64,000 nucleotides of DNA, taken from NCBI RefSeq assembly GCF_000187245.1, contig NC_027866.1, forward strand, positions 1 to 64,000, written 5' to 3'. Made by a program: the position numbers and the translations under genes. The stretch comes from Ogataea parapolymorpha DL-1 (Eukaryota > Ascomycota > Pichiomycetes > Pichiales > Pichiaceae). The stretch's first letter is position 1, and each line of letters begins with the position of its first letter. Positions 51,213 to 60,637 of this stretch are shown here, in pieces. The notes beneath the pieces are model-generated. The model ran no database searches, was not told the DNA's origin, and saw only the letters and a list, made by a program, of their open reading frames with translations.

Positions 51213-51812
51213 TTACCCGGTGTAATTTATTTCACGTTTGAAATTCTGCAGCTCGCGACGGTACAGGTCTTGGTTCATGTGGGGTAGTTCGCCGCCTAGA
51301 AAGCGGCAGATGGAAGATGTGAGCTGGAATGCCGAGCCAAACACCACTGTGGCGCCTTTTTGCACCAGCAATTTTGACCCGAGTCTGACCGGGTACAGGT
51401 CCGGGCTACTCCGTAAAAATGGCAGAGGCTCGATTTCGTGTGCGTAGCAGAAATTCCCGTGCGCGTCCTGGAGCGTGAGCCGGTACGTGGGGGAGGCCGC
51501 CTGCGTGGGCCAGTGTTCTTGAGCGTCGCCGTCGACGTTTGCGGACCGGATGACCTTCTGTTTGCGCGGGCGCGACTTGGTCTGGCGGTCGTAGAAGCCC
51601 TCGTTCGCGTCGATCAGCTCGACCAGGCTCTCGATGTACGAGATCGCCGACCGCGACACGTCTCTGATGGCGACTATCTGGAACAGCGTGTCAGAGGCGA
51701 GTGCAGACACGTAGGGCGGCACGGGCTCTGCCGCTGGCACGAACGGAGTTAGCAGGTGTTTGACGCCGTCGCACCGGGCTTTTGTCAGATCCAGTGACCG
51801 GAGAGCCTCCAT
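51213..51812 (-). CDS. RMI1: RecQ-mediated genome instability protein Rmi1 (main exon)
   Basis: 199 residues if read from the ATG at 51812. The helical part (SALASDTLFQIVAIRDVSRS...IESL) and OB fold (YRLTLQDAHGNFCYAHEIE, GSKLLVQKGATVVFGSAFQL, LGGELPHMN) match Rmi1, the partner of Top3 and Sgs1 in dissolving double Holliday junctions. The N-terminal helix present in Rmi1 family members is missing from this frame. A candidate upstream exon at 51939-52079 with donor GTAAGC and acceptor after 51807 would supply it, giving 244 residues against 241 in baker's yeast. It is convergent with MET12, with a 17-bp gap. Confidence 0.78.
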   Translation of the reverse strand: MEALRSLDLTKARCDGVKHLLTPFVPAAEPVPPYVSALASDTLFQIVAIRDVSRSAISYIESLVELIDANEGFYDRQTKSRPRKQKVIRSANVDGDAQEHWPTQAASPTYRLTLQDAHGNFCYAHEIEPLPFLRSSPDLYPVRLGSKLLVQKGATVVFGSAFQLTSSICRFLGGELPHMNQDLYRRELQNFKREINYTG

Positions 51813-51938
51813 CGGGAAGGGTCTTATCACGATTTTTTTTTAGGGCGTAAATTATCAGTCGATTGGACGCGCATAGTGGAGAGACATTTCGGAAAAAAAT
51901 TCACAGAGCGTGCATGACAGCTGCACCGCCGCGCTTAC

Positions 51939-52079
51939 TTCTGCACGGAGACAATTAAGGAGTTGCTGCCTTTGGTGAGAATCGACTGACCAGGCGTCAT
52001 TCGTGCGGCTCGGGATGCCCAGATCGGTGGGGAACTCCAGCCTAGTTAAATATATGTCTTTGGTCGTCCCCATACTCAT
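51939..52079 (-). other. Candidate first exon of RMI1
   Basis: An ATG-started frame (52079 to 51855) codes 74 residues. A donor GTAAGC begins at 51938, right after ...LLNCLRAE (residue 47). A branch-like CTGAT near 51856, and an acceptor GGAG ending at 51807, join it in frame (phase 0) to ALRSLDL of RMI1. The intron would be 132 nt. The acceptor is weak (GAG). If the frame is not an exon of RMI1 it would be a 74-residue orphan of no known family. Confidence 0.42.
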
Positions 52080-52085
52080 TTTCCC

Positions 52086-53519
52086 ATGAAAACTCTAACC
52101 AAGGTTATTCTTAACAACAAGTACCAGCTCGAGAAGCGGATTGGCTCCGGATCGTACGGAGTGGTATACTCTGCCCGCCACCTGTTCACGGGCAAAATGT
52201 ACGCCATCAAGATCATCCTGAAGAACCAGTCTGTCCACGGCAACAAGAAGCTGCTCGAGCAGATGGAGGCCCAGATCCTCGAAATGGCCCTCGCTAACGG
52301 CGGCAGCCTCGCTGCCAACCTGCTCAGCCTCGACATGATCGAGCAGAACGGCACGCATTGCAAAATCCTCAAGGAGATCAGCCTGCAGCTCAAAGTGCAC
52401 AAACATCCCAATATCCTGTCGCTGTACAAAGTTTACGACCTGAAGCCGGCGATTTTCGTCGTGATGGACTACTACCCGGACGGCGACCTGTTCAACACGA
52501 TTGTCGAAAAACAGCGCTACAAAAACGACCCGTTCCTCATCAAGAGCGTGTTTCTCCAGCTCGTCGACGCCATCACCTACTGTCACTCGAAAAACGTCTA
52601 TCACTGCGACATCAAGCCCGAAAACATCCTCGTCGCCGATAACGGCACCAAAATGATCCTCGCCGATTTCGGTCTCGCGCTCCAGGATCACCACATCGAG
52701 TCCAACATCTGCTGCGGTTCCAGCTACTACATGTCGCCCGAACGCATCCAGAACTTCTGCCAGGGCTTCGACTCCAAAGACGCGCACTCGATCCACCTCG
52801 AACGCTTGCTCCAGCCATCCTCCGAGGGCCTGCGCGAAAACGTGCGGTTCCCCACCAGTGCCGGCGACGTGTGGTCGCTGGCCATCATCCTAATTAATCT
52901 CGTCACCATCAGAAACCCCTGGCTCAAGGCCTCGCTCCAGGACACCACGTTCAAGGCGTTTGTCAAGGACCCTACCGTGCTGATGCGCATCCTGCCCATC
53001 TCGAGGGAGCTCTTCCACATCCTCTGCAAATACCTCCGGCTCAATCCGTGGGAACGCGGAGACCTGTTCGAGTTCCGCCAGGACGTGCTCACATGCTCGC
53101 GCTTTGCCGAGTCCGGCCCGCTCTCCATCGACTCCAGAATCGACCTTGCCGACCAGTGGCAGTACTCGTGTCAGGTGCCTGTTGATCACGTGCAGCTCGA
53201 CAAGATCAAGAGCAGAGAGCGCGCCGTGCCCGAGGAGCACGAAACAGACCACATAATAGATCTCCCGCTGCCAAAGAAGCGTGGACAGTGCGGCAACTGC
53301 GCAGACTGCGGCTATGGCTTGCGTCCCACGCCGCAGCCCGGCGTGTTCAACCGTCTGTTCCACGGTAAGGGGTCAGACGAGCCGTACTCCGGCGCTGAAA
53401 ACGACAACATCCGCGTGATGATCCACGGCGTCGACTCCGACGCGTCGAGCGTCTCCAGTCTCAGCATGGCGAGTCAGATCGCCGTCAACGGGTGCTCCTA
53501 CATCAACCTCGAGTACTGA
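52086..53519 (+). CDS. Protein kinase, VHS1/SKS1 (Ran1-like) type
   Basis: 477 residues. The kinase domain starts almost at once: RIGSGSYGVVYSARH, VAIK-type Lys42, catalytic loop YHCDIKPEN with Asp175, and ADFG with Asp194. The catalytic loop is HCD rather than HRD, so it is a non-RD kinase that need not be activated by loop phosphorylation. An insert of about 30 residues follows the SPERI motif. A Cys-rich GQCGNCADCGYG lies in the C-tail. The domain order and short N-terminus fit yeast Vhs1/Sks1, kinases tied to glucose and cell-cycle adaptation. A 12-codon upstream frame (52054-52089) ends by overlapping this ATG as ATGA. Confidence 0.88.
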   Translation: MKTLTKVILNNKYQLEKRIGSGSYGVVYSARHLFTGKMYAIKIILKNQSVHGNKKLLEQMEAQILEMALANGGSLAANLLSLDMIEQNGTHCKILKEISLQLKVHKHPNILSLYKVYDLKPAIFVVMDYYPDGDLFNTIVEKQRYKNDPFLIKSVFLQLVDAITYCHSKNVYHCDIKPENILVADNGTKMILADFGLALQDHHIESNICCGSSYYMSPERIQNFCQGFDSKDAHSIHLERLLQPSSEGLRENVRFPTSAGDVWSLAIILINLVTIRNPWLKASLQDTTFKAFVKDPTVLMRILPISRELFHILCKYLRLNPWERGDLFEFRQDVLTCSRFAESGPLSIDSRIDLADQWQYSCQVPVDHVQLDKIKSRERAVPEEHETDHIIDLPLPKKRGQCGNCADCGYGLRPTPQPGVFNRLFHGKGSDEPYSGAENDNIRVMIHGVDSDASSVSSLSMASQIAVNGCSYINLEY

Positions 53520-53632
53520 TCTATAGAATCTTACGTAATGCATCAAAATCGCACTCGCCAGCCCGAGCGCCAGCACATCTCTGCACCGTACAAGTTGTGG
53601 AATATACTTTTCACCTTTGTATTTTTCGCTTG

Positions 53633-54943
53633 ATGGACATTGGAGTAGGGTATGGTGCACAGCGCGGCCCGATGCGGAGGCAACTAGCTCGTACCGGTAA
53701 CAAAACCAAGCTGGTCGGGGGTGTGCTCTTACTCTTCTTTCTGTGGTTTTTCTTTGGCCGCAAAAGCCGTGGGGCCCAGGAGCCCGCGCAGGAACTAAAT
53801 GACGTGCAAAGTTTGATCCAAGAGCGAGAGATCCGCCGCGAGAACATCCAGTACCTTAATTTCCGCAGGCCGTTCGTCAATCCGGCCACTCTGGCGCTGA
53901 TAAACTACGACAATGGCGGAAATATGGTGATGAAAAAAGACTCTGACTACGTGCGTCTTGTGTCCGAGCGGCCTAATTCCGTCGGGTACGTCTTTTCTCG
54001 GCTGCCGATCTCGCTTCAGGATGCCGACTCGTTTGAGGCGATCGTCGACTTCAAGATCCATGGCCAGCAGACGCGGATCTCGCTGATTGGCGACGGCATG
54101 GCTTTCTGGCTCACGAGCCAGCCGCTGAGCCAGGGCGACATGTTTGGCATGCAGGACGACTACCATGGGCTTGCAGTGATTGTGGACACGTTCAAGAACA
54201 CGCCGGGCAAGATGCGTGACAACAGGGGCGCCAGCAGCTTCCCAAGGGTTTCGATCCAGAGCAACAATGGGTTTGCAGACAAGTACAACAAGGACGACGA
54301 CGGGACGGCGACGGAGATTGGCAGCTGTTCGCTGCACAGGGCGTACAACACGCGCATGGACGCGCCCTCGCGAATGCGTGTGCGGTATATCCGGTCGTCG
54401 GGGTATTTTAGCGTCGAATTCGATATACTGGGCAACGACAACTGGAAAACCTGTTTCAGCACGACAGAGCTTGCTGCGTCGCTCGTCCCAGAGACGCCAT
54501 ACGTGGGGGTCAGTGCAGAGACGGGCGAGCTGTTCCACAACGTTGATCTGTACGGCATAGAGGTGAACTCGCTCAAGGACTCTGCGGGTCGTCCTGTGCA
54601 GTCGATCGACGCGCTGATCGACCGGCTCGACGACAGAATCGACGCAGAGACAAAGGAGAACGAGGCCAAGAGACGGCACCGGCGGTTCAACAAGCCCAAG
54701 AAGACCATGGGTCGGCGCTCCGCGAGCCGGCTCAGGCGGGCTGAAGAGCGCGCCAAACAGCTTAACAAGGAGTTGTACAACGACGAGCGGGGAGCCATTG
54801 GTTATTTCTTCAACCTTCTGTGGCGTCTGTTCACGTACACTCTGTACACAGCCATGGCTGTTGTTCTAGCGTATATTGGTCTTCTGGGCTATCGCGTTTA
54901 CCGCGACAAGCGCAAGAGACGCAACCAGCGGGGATTACTGTAA
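53633..54943 (+). CDS. UIP5: L-type lectin-like ER/Golgi membrane protein (UIP5-like)
   Basis: 436 residues from the ATG at 53633. A basic N-tail and a span at about 27-41 (LVGGVLLLFFLWFFF) act as signal-anchor. A legume-lectin-like domain (about 70-330) has YLNFRRPF, LIGDGMAFWLTSQP, GMQDDYHGLAVIVDTF and GVSAETGELFHNVDLYGIEV. A highly basic stretch follows (KRRHRRFNKPKKTMGRRSASR) and a second span near 399-421 ends RVYRDKRKRRNQRGLL. The metal/sugar aspartate block (GLAVIVDTF) is kept. Length and two-span layout resemble yeast Uip5 (443) more than Emp46/47. It is likely a glycoprotein-handling factor of the nuclear envelope/ER. Confidence 0.75.
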   Translation: MDIGVGYGAQRGPMRRQLARTGNKTKLVGGVLLLFFLWFFFGRKSRGAQEPAQELNDVQSLIQEREIRRENIQYLNFRRPFVNPATLALINYDNGGNMVMKKDSDYVRLVSERPNSVGYVFSRLPISLQDADSFEAIVDFKIHGQQTRISLIGDGMAFWLTSQPLSQGDMFGMQDDYHGLAVIVDTFKNTPGKMRDNRGASSFPRVSIQSNNGFADKYNKDDDGTATEIGSCSLHRAYNTRMDAPSRMRVRYIRSSGYFSVEFDILGNDNWKTCFSTTELAASLVPETPYVGVSAETGELFHNVDLYGIEVNSLKDSAGRPVQSIDALIDRLDDRIDAETKENEAKRRHRRFNKPKKTMGRRSASRLRRAEERAKQLNKELYNDERGAIGYFFNLLWRLFTYTLYTAMAVVLAYIGLLGYRVYRDKRKRRNQRGLL

Positions 54944-54991
54944 TGGAAATGAAATAAATTAAAATTTAAAAAAAAATAGCATTTATTTTCC

Positions 54992-55456
54992 ATGCTGTAT
55001 TCGATCTACATCACGTCGCGGTCTGGCTCGCTTCTGTACCAAAAAGACTTCAAAACGATAAATTCGCCGATCACCAAACAGAGGTCCAATGACTACCTCG
55101 TCATTGCCAGCACATTGCACGGAGTGCATGCCATAGCGTCGAAGCTGACGCCGCCGGACGCGGTGCACAATTACCAGAAGGCCAAGACGCTGGCCAACTC
55201 GAACCGCACAGGGCTGCGCGAAATTGCCACATCGCAGTTCAAGATCTTCATGAACCAGACCGTCACCGGCATCAAGATCATCGTGTTTGCGTCGCCGGAC
55301 ATGGATGAGACCAAATTTGCCCCCATCTACGACAAAATCTACGAACACTACTGCAATTACGTCCTCAAGAACCCGTTCTACCAGCTGGACATGCCCATCA
55401 GATGCCAGCTATTCGACACGCACCTGAACTCTGTGGTGGCCGGCTGCAATGTGTAG
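54992..55456 (+). CDS. TRS23: TRAPP complex subunit Trs23 (TRAPPC4)
   Basis: 154 residues with a longin-like fold. The N-terminus MLYSIYITSRSGSLLYQKDF and the C-terminal QTVTGIKIIVFASP and LKNPFYQLDMPIRCQLFD are the conserved TRAPPC4 blocks. Yeast Trs23 is longer (219) because of a central insertion missing here. It is a core subunit of the TRAPP exchange factor for Ypt1 in ER-Golgi traffic. It lies 48 bp after the preceding stop and 64 bp before PRS5. Confidence 0.9.
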   Translation: MLYSIYITSRSGSLLYQKDFKTINSPITKQRSNDYLVIASTLHGVHAIASKLTPPDAVHNYQKAKTLANSNRTGLREIATSQFKIFMNQTVTGIKIIVFASPDMDETKFAPIYDKIYEHYCNYVLKNPFYQLDMPIRCQLFDTHLNSVVAGCNV

Positions 55457-55520
55457 CGTCGCCGTCGCGTCGATAGAAAAAATCTCGATCAAATAATTAA
55501 TTACAGCTTTATTTTTTCCC

Positions 55521-56834
55521 ATGCGTGACATTATCGTCTTCTCTGGGTCCTCCAATCCAGAGCTCACAGACCGGATCTGCCGCAACCTCGGCCTGCCGCC
55601 GGGCAAGGTTGAGCTCAAAAAGTTTGCCAACGGCGAAACGTCGGTGCACTTTGGCGACTCCGTGCGGGAAAAAGACGTTTTTATTGTCCAGTCGGGCGCA
55701 GGCCACGTTAACGACCTCTTTATGCAGCTGCTGATTATGATTTCCGCGTGCAAGATGGCTTCCGCAAAAAGGATCACCGTTGTGTGTCCACTATTCTTCT
55801 ACTCGCGTCAAGTCGAGTCTCAGGCCAGTAAACGGGGTGTTCCTGGAGGGGCCCAGCACAGAGGGTCAAAAGTGCCCGATAGCGTGCCGCAGTCGCCGAA
55901 ACTGCCATCTAGGGTCAATGTCCGCGACCCAAGCCCGAGAAACGTGCTCAGCCACCGCGCCATCAGCACTAGCTCGTCGCTCAAGACACTGCACACCAAC
56001 GAGGCCTCGATCGCCAATCCAACAGGATACCGTTCCTGGATAGCCCAGAGCGGCACCTTGATTGCGAACCTGCTCACCTCGGCCGGTGCCAACCATATAA
56101 TCACCATGGATCTGCATGATGCCCAGTTCCAGGGCTTTTTCGACATCCCTGTGGACAATCTGCTGTCCAAACCATTATTCCAGCACTATATTACAAACTA
56201 CGTGCCAAATTATAAAGACTGCGTGATAGTGTCGCCGGACTCTGGCGGAGCGAAGCGTGCTGCTGCCATAGCGGATACGCTGTGCATGCCGTTCGCCCTG
56301 ATCCACAAAGAGCGCCGGCAGAAGGTCGACACAGCGCAGGCGCAATCGGAGCTGATGGTGCACTCCAACCCGTCCACGTCGAGCTTAAACAGTGTCAGCT
56401 TCGCAACTCCAGGGTTCCCAGGCCGCCACTCGCCGTCCAGCGCACCCAATGGCCAGCCTGCGGCTGACCAGCAGTACGTCGCCACGACGATGCTTGTCGG
56501 AGACGTCCATGACAAAGTCTGTGTGGTGGTGGACGATCTGGCAGACACTTCCAACACTATCACGCGCGCAGCCAGCCTGCTCAAAGACCAGGGCGCCAAA
56601 TACGTGTATGCGCTGATCACGCACGGCATCTTCAGCGGCGACGCTATGCGCAAGCTCAAAGAGTCGCAAATTGACAAAATCATTACCACCAACTCGGTGG
56701 ACCAGGCCGCACACGTGGCGGAGCTGGACGCCAAAGAGATGGTCATTCTGGACGTGTCAAGAATTTTGTCCGAGGCAATCCGCAGAATAAATAATGGAGA
56801 GTCTGTGTCCATGCTGTACGACCACGGGTGGTGA
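55521..56834 (+). CDS. PRS5: Ribose-phosphate pyrophosphokinase subunit with two insertions
   Basis: 437 residues. The PRPP-synthase halves are split by two low-complexity insertions, about residues 98-170 (right after CPLFFYSRQ) and 269-320 (after IHKERRQK). Core blocks KKFANGETSV, TMDLHDAQFQGFFDIPVDNL and VVVDDLADTSNTI are present; the last departs from the canonical DDxxDTAGT. Two insertions at these places mark Prs5. The enzyme makes PRPP from ribose-5-phosphate and ATP and works as a heteromer with other Prs subunits. Its TGA (56832-56834) touches the stop of the convergent SAT4-like gene with no base between. Confidence 0.88.
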   Translation: MRDIIVFSGSSNPELTDRICRNLGLPPGKVELKKFANGETSVHFGDSVREKDVFIVQSGAGHVNDLFMQLLIMISACKMASAKRITVVCPLFFYSRQVESQASKRGVPGGAQHRGSKVPDSVPQSPKLPSRVNVRDPSPRNVLSHRAISTSSSLKTLHTNEASIANPTGYRSWIAQSGTLIANLLTSAGANHIITMDLHDAQFQGFFDIPVDNLLSKPLFQHYITNYVPNYKDCVIVSPDSGGAKRAAAIADTLCMPFALIHKERRQKVDTAQAQSELMVHSNPSTSSLNSVSFATPGFPGRHSPSSAPNGQPAADQQYVATTMLVGDVHDKVCVVVDDLADTSNTITRAASLLKDQGAKYVYALITHGIFSGDAMRKLKESQIDKIITTNSVDQAAHVAELDAKEMVILDVSRILSEAIRRINNGESVSMLYDHGW

Positions 56835-58337
56835 TCAGCCCATCTTCTTGGCCATCTCGCTCTGTTTTTTGCGCTCGGCCTCGATTTTCTCCAGGTCCTT
56901 TTCTGTGATTAGATGATGTGTATGGTCGCCCTTGATAGAACCGTGACACCAGTCAATTCCGTAGAAAAACGAATCCCGTTGCAGCTGGTCCATCGTGGTC
57001 CTTTTGTCGGCTGCCACCGTGAGCATGCCGCCAATCAGCGGCCGTGAGGCAGCTGGCAGCAGCTTCAGCAGCCGGCCTGAGCCCGACGAAGCCTTGCCGT
57101 CCTCGCCTGGTTCGCCTACAAATGCCCGGTACGACGAGTCTGTCGTCTTTGGAATTTTCCATGGGAACCGTCTCAGAACCATGCAGCAGAACATAATGGC
57201 CAACGACCACACGTCGGCCGGCCGCGGGTCATAAGAGCCCATCGACAGACACTCGGGAGCCAGATACGGGTCTGACCCAACAATGCCCCGAACCGGGATG
57301 ATGTCCTGGTCTGGATCACTGTCGGGCATTCTGAACCTTGCTGCCGAACCGAAATCGATCAGCTTCAATATTCCCGTCTCGCTCACCACACAGTTGTCGA
57401 GCTTCAAATCGCGATGAGCAATTCCCTGGCTGTGAATATAGATCACACCTTCGGCCATCTGCTTGAAATAGCAGTATATTTCGTCTTTCGACATCACTCC
57501 ACCCATGACAATTGTAAAGAAATCATACTTGCAATACTCCATCACCATCACGTACAACGTGTGTTCGTTGAGGAGCTCATAAACACGAACAATGTTCTCG
57601 TGCTCCAGGTCCACGAGCAAGTTGTACTCGTTGATCACCTTCTTCCGGTAATCGTAGTCCGACTCGCGCGACGTCTGCGGCCGGAATTTCTTAATTGCAA
57701 ATACCTGTCCGTCAGAAGGCCGACGCACAATCAGGACCGAGCCGCCTGCTCCTTCGCCCAGCACGTTCTTCTCCACGGCAGCGTCCGGAATCTCGCCGTA
57801 CTGTGCCACCAGCTTGCGCACAGCCATGCGCTCCTCTCGGCCATCGGGCTGAGGTGGCAACACCGGCTCTGGCTTCGGCTGTTCTTTGTTGTGATGGTGG
57901 TGGTGGTGGTGGTTGCCGATCTTGAGCTTGTTGAGCTTGTGCTGGATCACCTGGTGCAAGTGTTCCTGCTGCTCCTTGGCCTTGGCGGAGCGGTGGATCG
58001 GCTTTAAAAACCGCTTGAGCGACAGGTGTCGCAGCGACGACGAGTCGGTGCTCCCCGCGGTGGAAGCATTGCTGCTGTTGCTGACTCGCGGTGTGAGGTT
58101 GGACGAGCTTGGCGTCAGGGACACCGACGGGGTGTTGTTCATGGACGCCGTGCGGCTCGGAACGTTCGGGCTCGACCGATCGGAGCCCTTCCGGAAAAGC
58201 TTAGCCAGCACATGGCTTCCGCTGCCCGTTCCGACGTTGCTGGAATGCGACTGGAGCGACGACGACGACTCGTTGCGTCTCATGCTTACATTTGAGACCG
58301 AGACCTGGCTCTGTGACAGGTCCGTCGGCTTGGGCAT
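56835..58337 (-). CDS. SAT4: Protein kinase of the NPR1/HAL5 group, SAT4 (HAL4) type
   Basis: 500 residues from the ATG at 58337; the frame is open upstream only to a TTG. A long Ser/Thr-rich tail with a run of eight histidines (residues 142-150) leads to a kinase domain: LGEGAGGSVLIVRR, AIKKF, IAHRDLKLDN, LIDFGSAARF, VGSDPYLAPE. The domain and DWC-HG end resemble Sat4/Hal4, which stabilises potassium and nutrient transporters at the plasma membrane with Hal5. TOR-controlled permease stability fits the transporter-rich window. Hrk1 is an alternative. The stop touches that of PRS5. Confidence 0.85.
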   Translation of the reverse strand: MPKPTDLSQSQVSVSNVSMRRNESSSSLQSHSSNVGTGSGSHVLAKLFRKGSDRSSPNVPSRTASMNNTPSVSLTPSSSNLTPRVSNSSNASTAGSTDSSSLRHLSLKRFLKPIHRSAKAKEQQEHLHQVIQHKLNKLKIGNHHHHHHHNKEQPKPEPVLPPQPDGREERMAVRKLVAQYGEIPDAAVEKNVLGEGAGGSVLIVRRPSDGQVFAIKKFRPQTSRESDYDYRKKVINEYNLLVDLEHENIVRVYELLNEHTLYVMVMEYCKYDFFTIVMGGVMSKDEIYCYFKQMAEGVIYIHSQGIAHRDLKLDNCVVSETGILKLIDFGSAARFRMPDSDPDQDIIPVRGIVGSDPYLAPECLSMGSYDPRPADVWSLAIMFCCMVLRRFPWKIPKTTDSSYRAFVGEPGEDGKASSGSGRLLKLLPAASRPLIGGMLTVAADKRTTMDQLQRDSFFYGIDWCHGSIKGDHTHHLITEKDLEKIEAERKKQSEMAKKMG

Positions 58338-58454
58338 GGTTTTGAGCGTTCTAGACTGACTTTGCGAAAGAAGCAATGGGACAAAACAATGAGAAGCGTT
58401 AGGTAGTAAATTATAAAAAATATAGAAAAAAGGGCGCCGATCGACGCGTCGGAG

Positions 58455-60464
58455 CTACCCCCAGTCCCAGAACCGTTTCGAGTCTCGGCGCGGCTTAGAG
58501 CCGTTCTCCTTCTTCAAAAACGGCACCTTCTCGCCGTGCGTCGGGTCGCCCGAATCATTTTCGTCGCCAATGTTCATCGCCTCGCTCACTGCGCTCTCGC
58601 CAATGACAGTCTTGCTGACTCCACGCACGCTCACGATGTTCTCGATGATCCCGCTGTTGCTCCTCGTCGAATGGCTCGACGCCATCGGCAGGCTGATGGT
58701 GTGCTCAGTAATTTCCGAGGCTGCAGACGGCAGCGGCGACGTTTGGTGCTGGACGTCCGACAAGTCGACCGACGACCGCTCACTCTTCTGGGTCGGAATG
58801 GTGAACCGTTTCTGAACGATCTTGTGCTGTGTGAACGAGAGCTTGCGCGCTGTCGGCTTCTTGTGGCTCTCGGCAGACGTTTCGCCATTTTCCTCGGCAG
58901 AACCGTAGTTGCGTGCCACGTTCTCCGGCGGCGGGTCCAGCTGGGGCTGTTTCTTGATTGTCACGTGAGCGTTGTTCGTCTGCAGCGGATTGACGGCCAG
59001 GTTCGACGGCTTGATGCCGTTGGCAATCGTCGAGTTGATCTGTGTGTTGTGGACTGGCTCGGCCGGCGGCGACTTGAATCTCAGCGTGCTGTTCTCTCGC
59101 GGTGTCTGGGTGTCTTGGCTATCGCGTTTCGGGTAGTAAGCGGGCGCCGGAGGCGACGACTGTCTGGTCTGAGAATTCTGAGAGTTGGCTCTCGAAGCGT
59201 ACAGGCTGTGCAAGTACGACGAAACGTTTTTTTTCGCCAGCGGGCCGGGGATGCTGCGGCGAATGTTTTTGTTCACGTCGACGTAGACGTCGCTTTCGTC
59301 GACAATTTCCTCGCCAATCAGCTCCTCAATCACGTCCTCCAGCGTCAAAACGCCAACGGCCCCGGTGTCCATGCCGGGCGTCGTGCTCACAATCACCATG
59401 TGCGACTTTCCCTCCTGGAAGTAGTTCAGAATGTTCAGACACGAGGTGTCCAACGACGTCTCCGGCAGTGTGGCCAACGGGAACGACGAGACGGGCAGCG
59501 CGTCCTCCGGGTCGTAGCTGATCAGAATCCGCACCAGCAGCATGCCAACGAAGTTGGTTGGCTCGCCAGGTAGATGGATCGGGATCCGGGAAAATCCAGC
59601 ATTGAATATCTCCTCCACCACCTCCTCGTCCAAAATACGGTCCGAAGGCAGCGTGTAAACTTTGTCGATCGGGGTCATGATCGCACACACAGGCTTCTCC
59701 TTCAGGTCCAGCACTGCGCTGATGATGGTGACCTCGTCCTGGTTGAGTCTCTCGACGCCCATCGTCTTGTGCAGCGTGACAAGGGTCTTGAGACCGGACT
59801 TGCGGTACGCAGTGCCATGGTCCTGGCCCAAAATGTAGTCTAGCAGCAGCGCAATAGGGTACGCCACCGGGTACATCAGGTACATCAGAACGAGCACAAA
59901 GGGCGCGAAATATGCTCCAAGTTGCAGGCCGTAACGGACACACACGGACTGCGGGATGATCTCGCCGAAAATCACGATCGACGCGGTGGCAGAGAAAACG
60001 GCTGCAAACCCGCCGCCCAGAAACCTGTCGAGCATCACCGGCAACGTCTCGTTGGTGATCACGTTTGACAGCAACAGCGTCACAAGCACCCAGTGCTTGC
60101 CACGGCCAATCAGTTTCAGCACCTCGTGCGCCCATTTGCGCTCGCTAGGCGTCCCGCTGTCGGCAATCACCTTTAGGTACAGCTCGTCCTGGCCCATGAG
60201 CCCCAACGTAAGACCGGCAAAAACACCGCCGAGCAGAACTAATGAGATCGACGCAACCATGTACATGTAAAACTCGCCATCAGACAGCGGCTCGTGGTGT
60301 TTGCTGGCCGTGTGAATGACTCCCCTAGCCACTAGCCCCTTCACGGGAAGGGGCAGTGCGTGGGAGAAATTGGGCAGCAACGATACAAGGGCTAGTAAAC
60401 TCTTGTACAGTTGGTTTGTCGGGGGAAGCTTGCTGGTGTGCGATCGCGGAAGATGTTTGGACAT
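58455..60464 (-). CDS. MAM3: CNNM/CorC-family membrane protein Mam3
   Basis: 669 residues (yeast Mam3 is 706). A hydrophobic N-terminus and DUF21 domain with about four spans (65-240; [43 protein letters not shown]) are followed by a CBS-pair region (about 258-390, with [11 protein letters not shown] and [14 protein letters not shown]). The C-tail is disordered and Ser/Thr-rich, ending SKRFWDWG. Mam3 sits in the vacuolar membrane and affects manganese and metal tolerance and mitochondrial shape. Confidence 0.92.
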   Translation of the reverse strand: MSKHLPRSHTSKLPPTNQLYKSLLALVSLLPNFSHALPLPVKGLVARGVIHTASKHHEPLSDGEFYMYMVASISLVLLGGVFAGLTLGLMGQDELYLKVIADSGTPSERKWAHEVLKLIGRGKHWVLVTLLLSNVITNETLPVMLDRFLGGGFAAVFSATASIVIFGEIIPQSVCVRYGLQLGAYFAPFVLVLMYLMYPVAYPIALLLDYILGQDHGTAYRKSGLKTLVTLHKTMGVERLNQDEVTIISAVLDLKEKPVCAIMTPIDKVYTLPSDRILDEEVVEEIFNAGFSRIPIHLPGEPTNFVGMLLVRILISYDPEDALPVSSFPLATLPETSLDTSCLNILNYFQEGKSHMVIVSTTPGMDTGAVGVLTLEDVIEELIGEEIVDESDVYVDVNKNIRRSIPGPLAKKNVSSYLHSLYASRANSQNSQTRQSSPPAPAYYPKRDSQDTQTPRENSTLRFKSPPAEPVHNTQINSTIANGIKPSNLAVNPLQTNNAHVTIKKQPQLDPPPENVARNYGSAEENGETSAESHKKPTARKLSFTQHKIVQKRFTIPTQKSERSSVDLSDVQHQTSPLPSAASEITEHTISLPMASSHSTRSNSGIIENIVSVRGVSKTVIGESAVSEAMNIGDENDSGDPTHGEKVPFLKKENGSKPRRDSKRFWDWG

Positions 60465-60637
60465 GCAGTGTGCAAAGAATAAATACGAGGTGTTAGCGAA
60501 TCAAAATAATGTCGCTTTTTGCATATATTTATTTCACTTGAATTAGTTTCTGCGCCACATGGCCCGTGGCGGATTTATTTCTTATTTGCTTAAATACATT
60601 TTCAGCTTGCCTACAAGCAAAGGTCACCTCTCCATCC

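Noticed and set aside
57890..57915. Microsatellite (ggt repeats) in the SAT4-like gene
   Set aside because: It simply encodes the polyhistidine run of the disordered tail, common in such kinases.
58536..59573. 345-codon plus-strand frame across MAM3
   Set aside because: Arg/Val-rich antisense shadow without recognisable domains.
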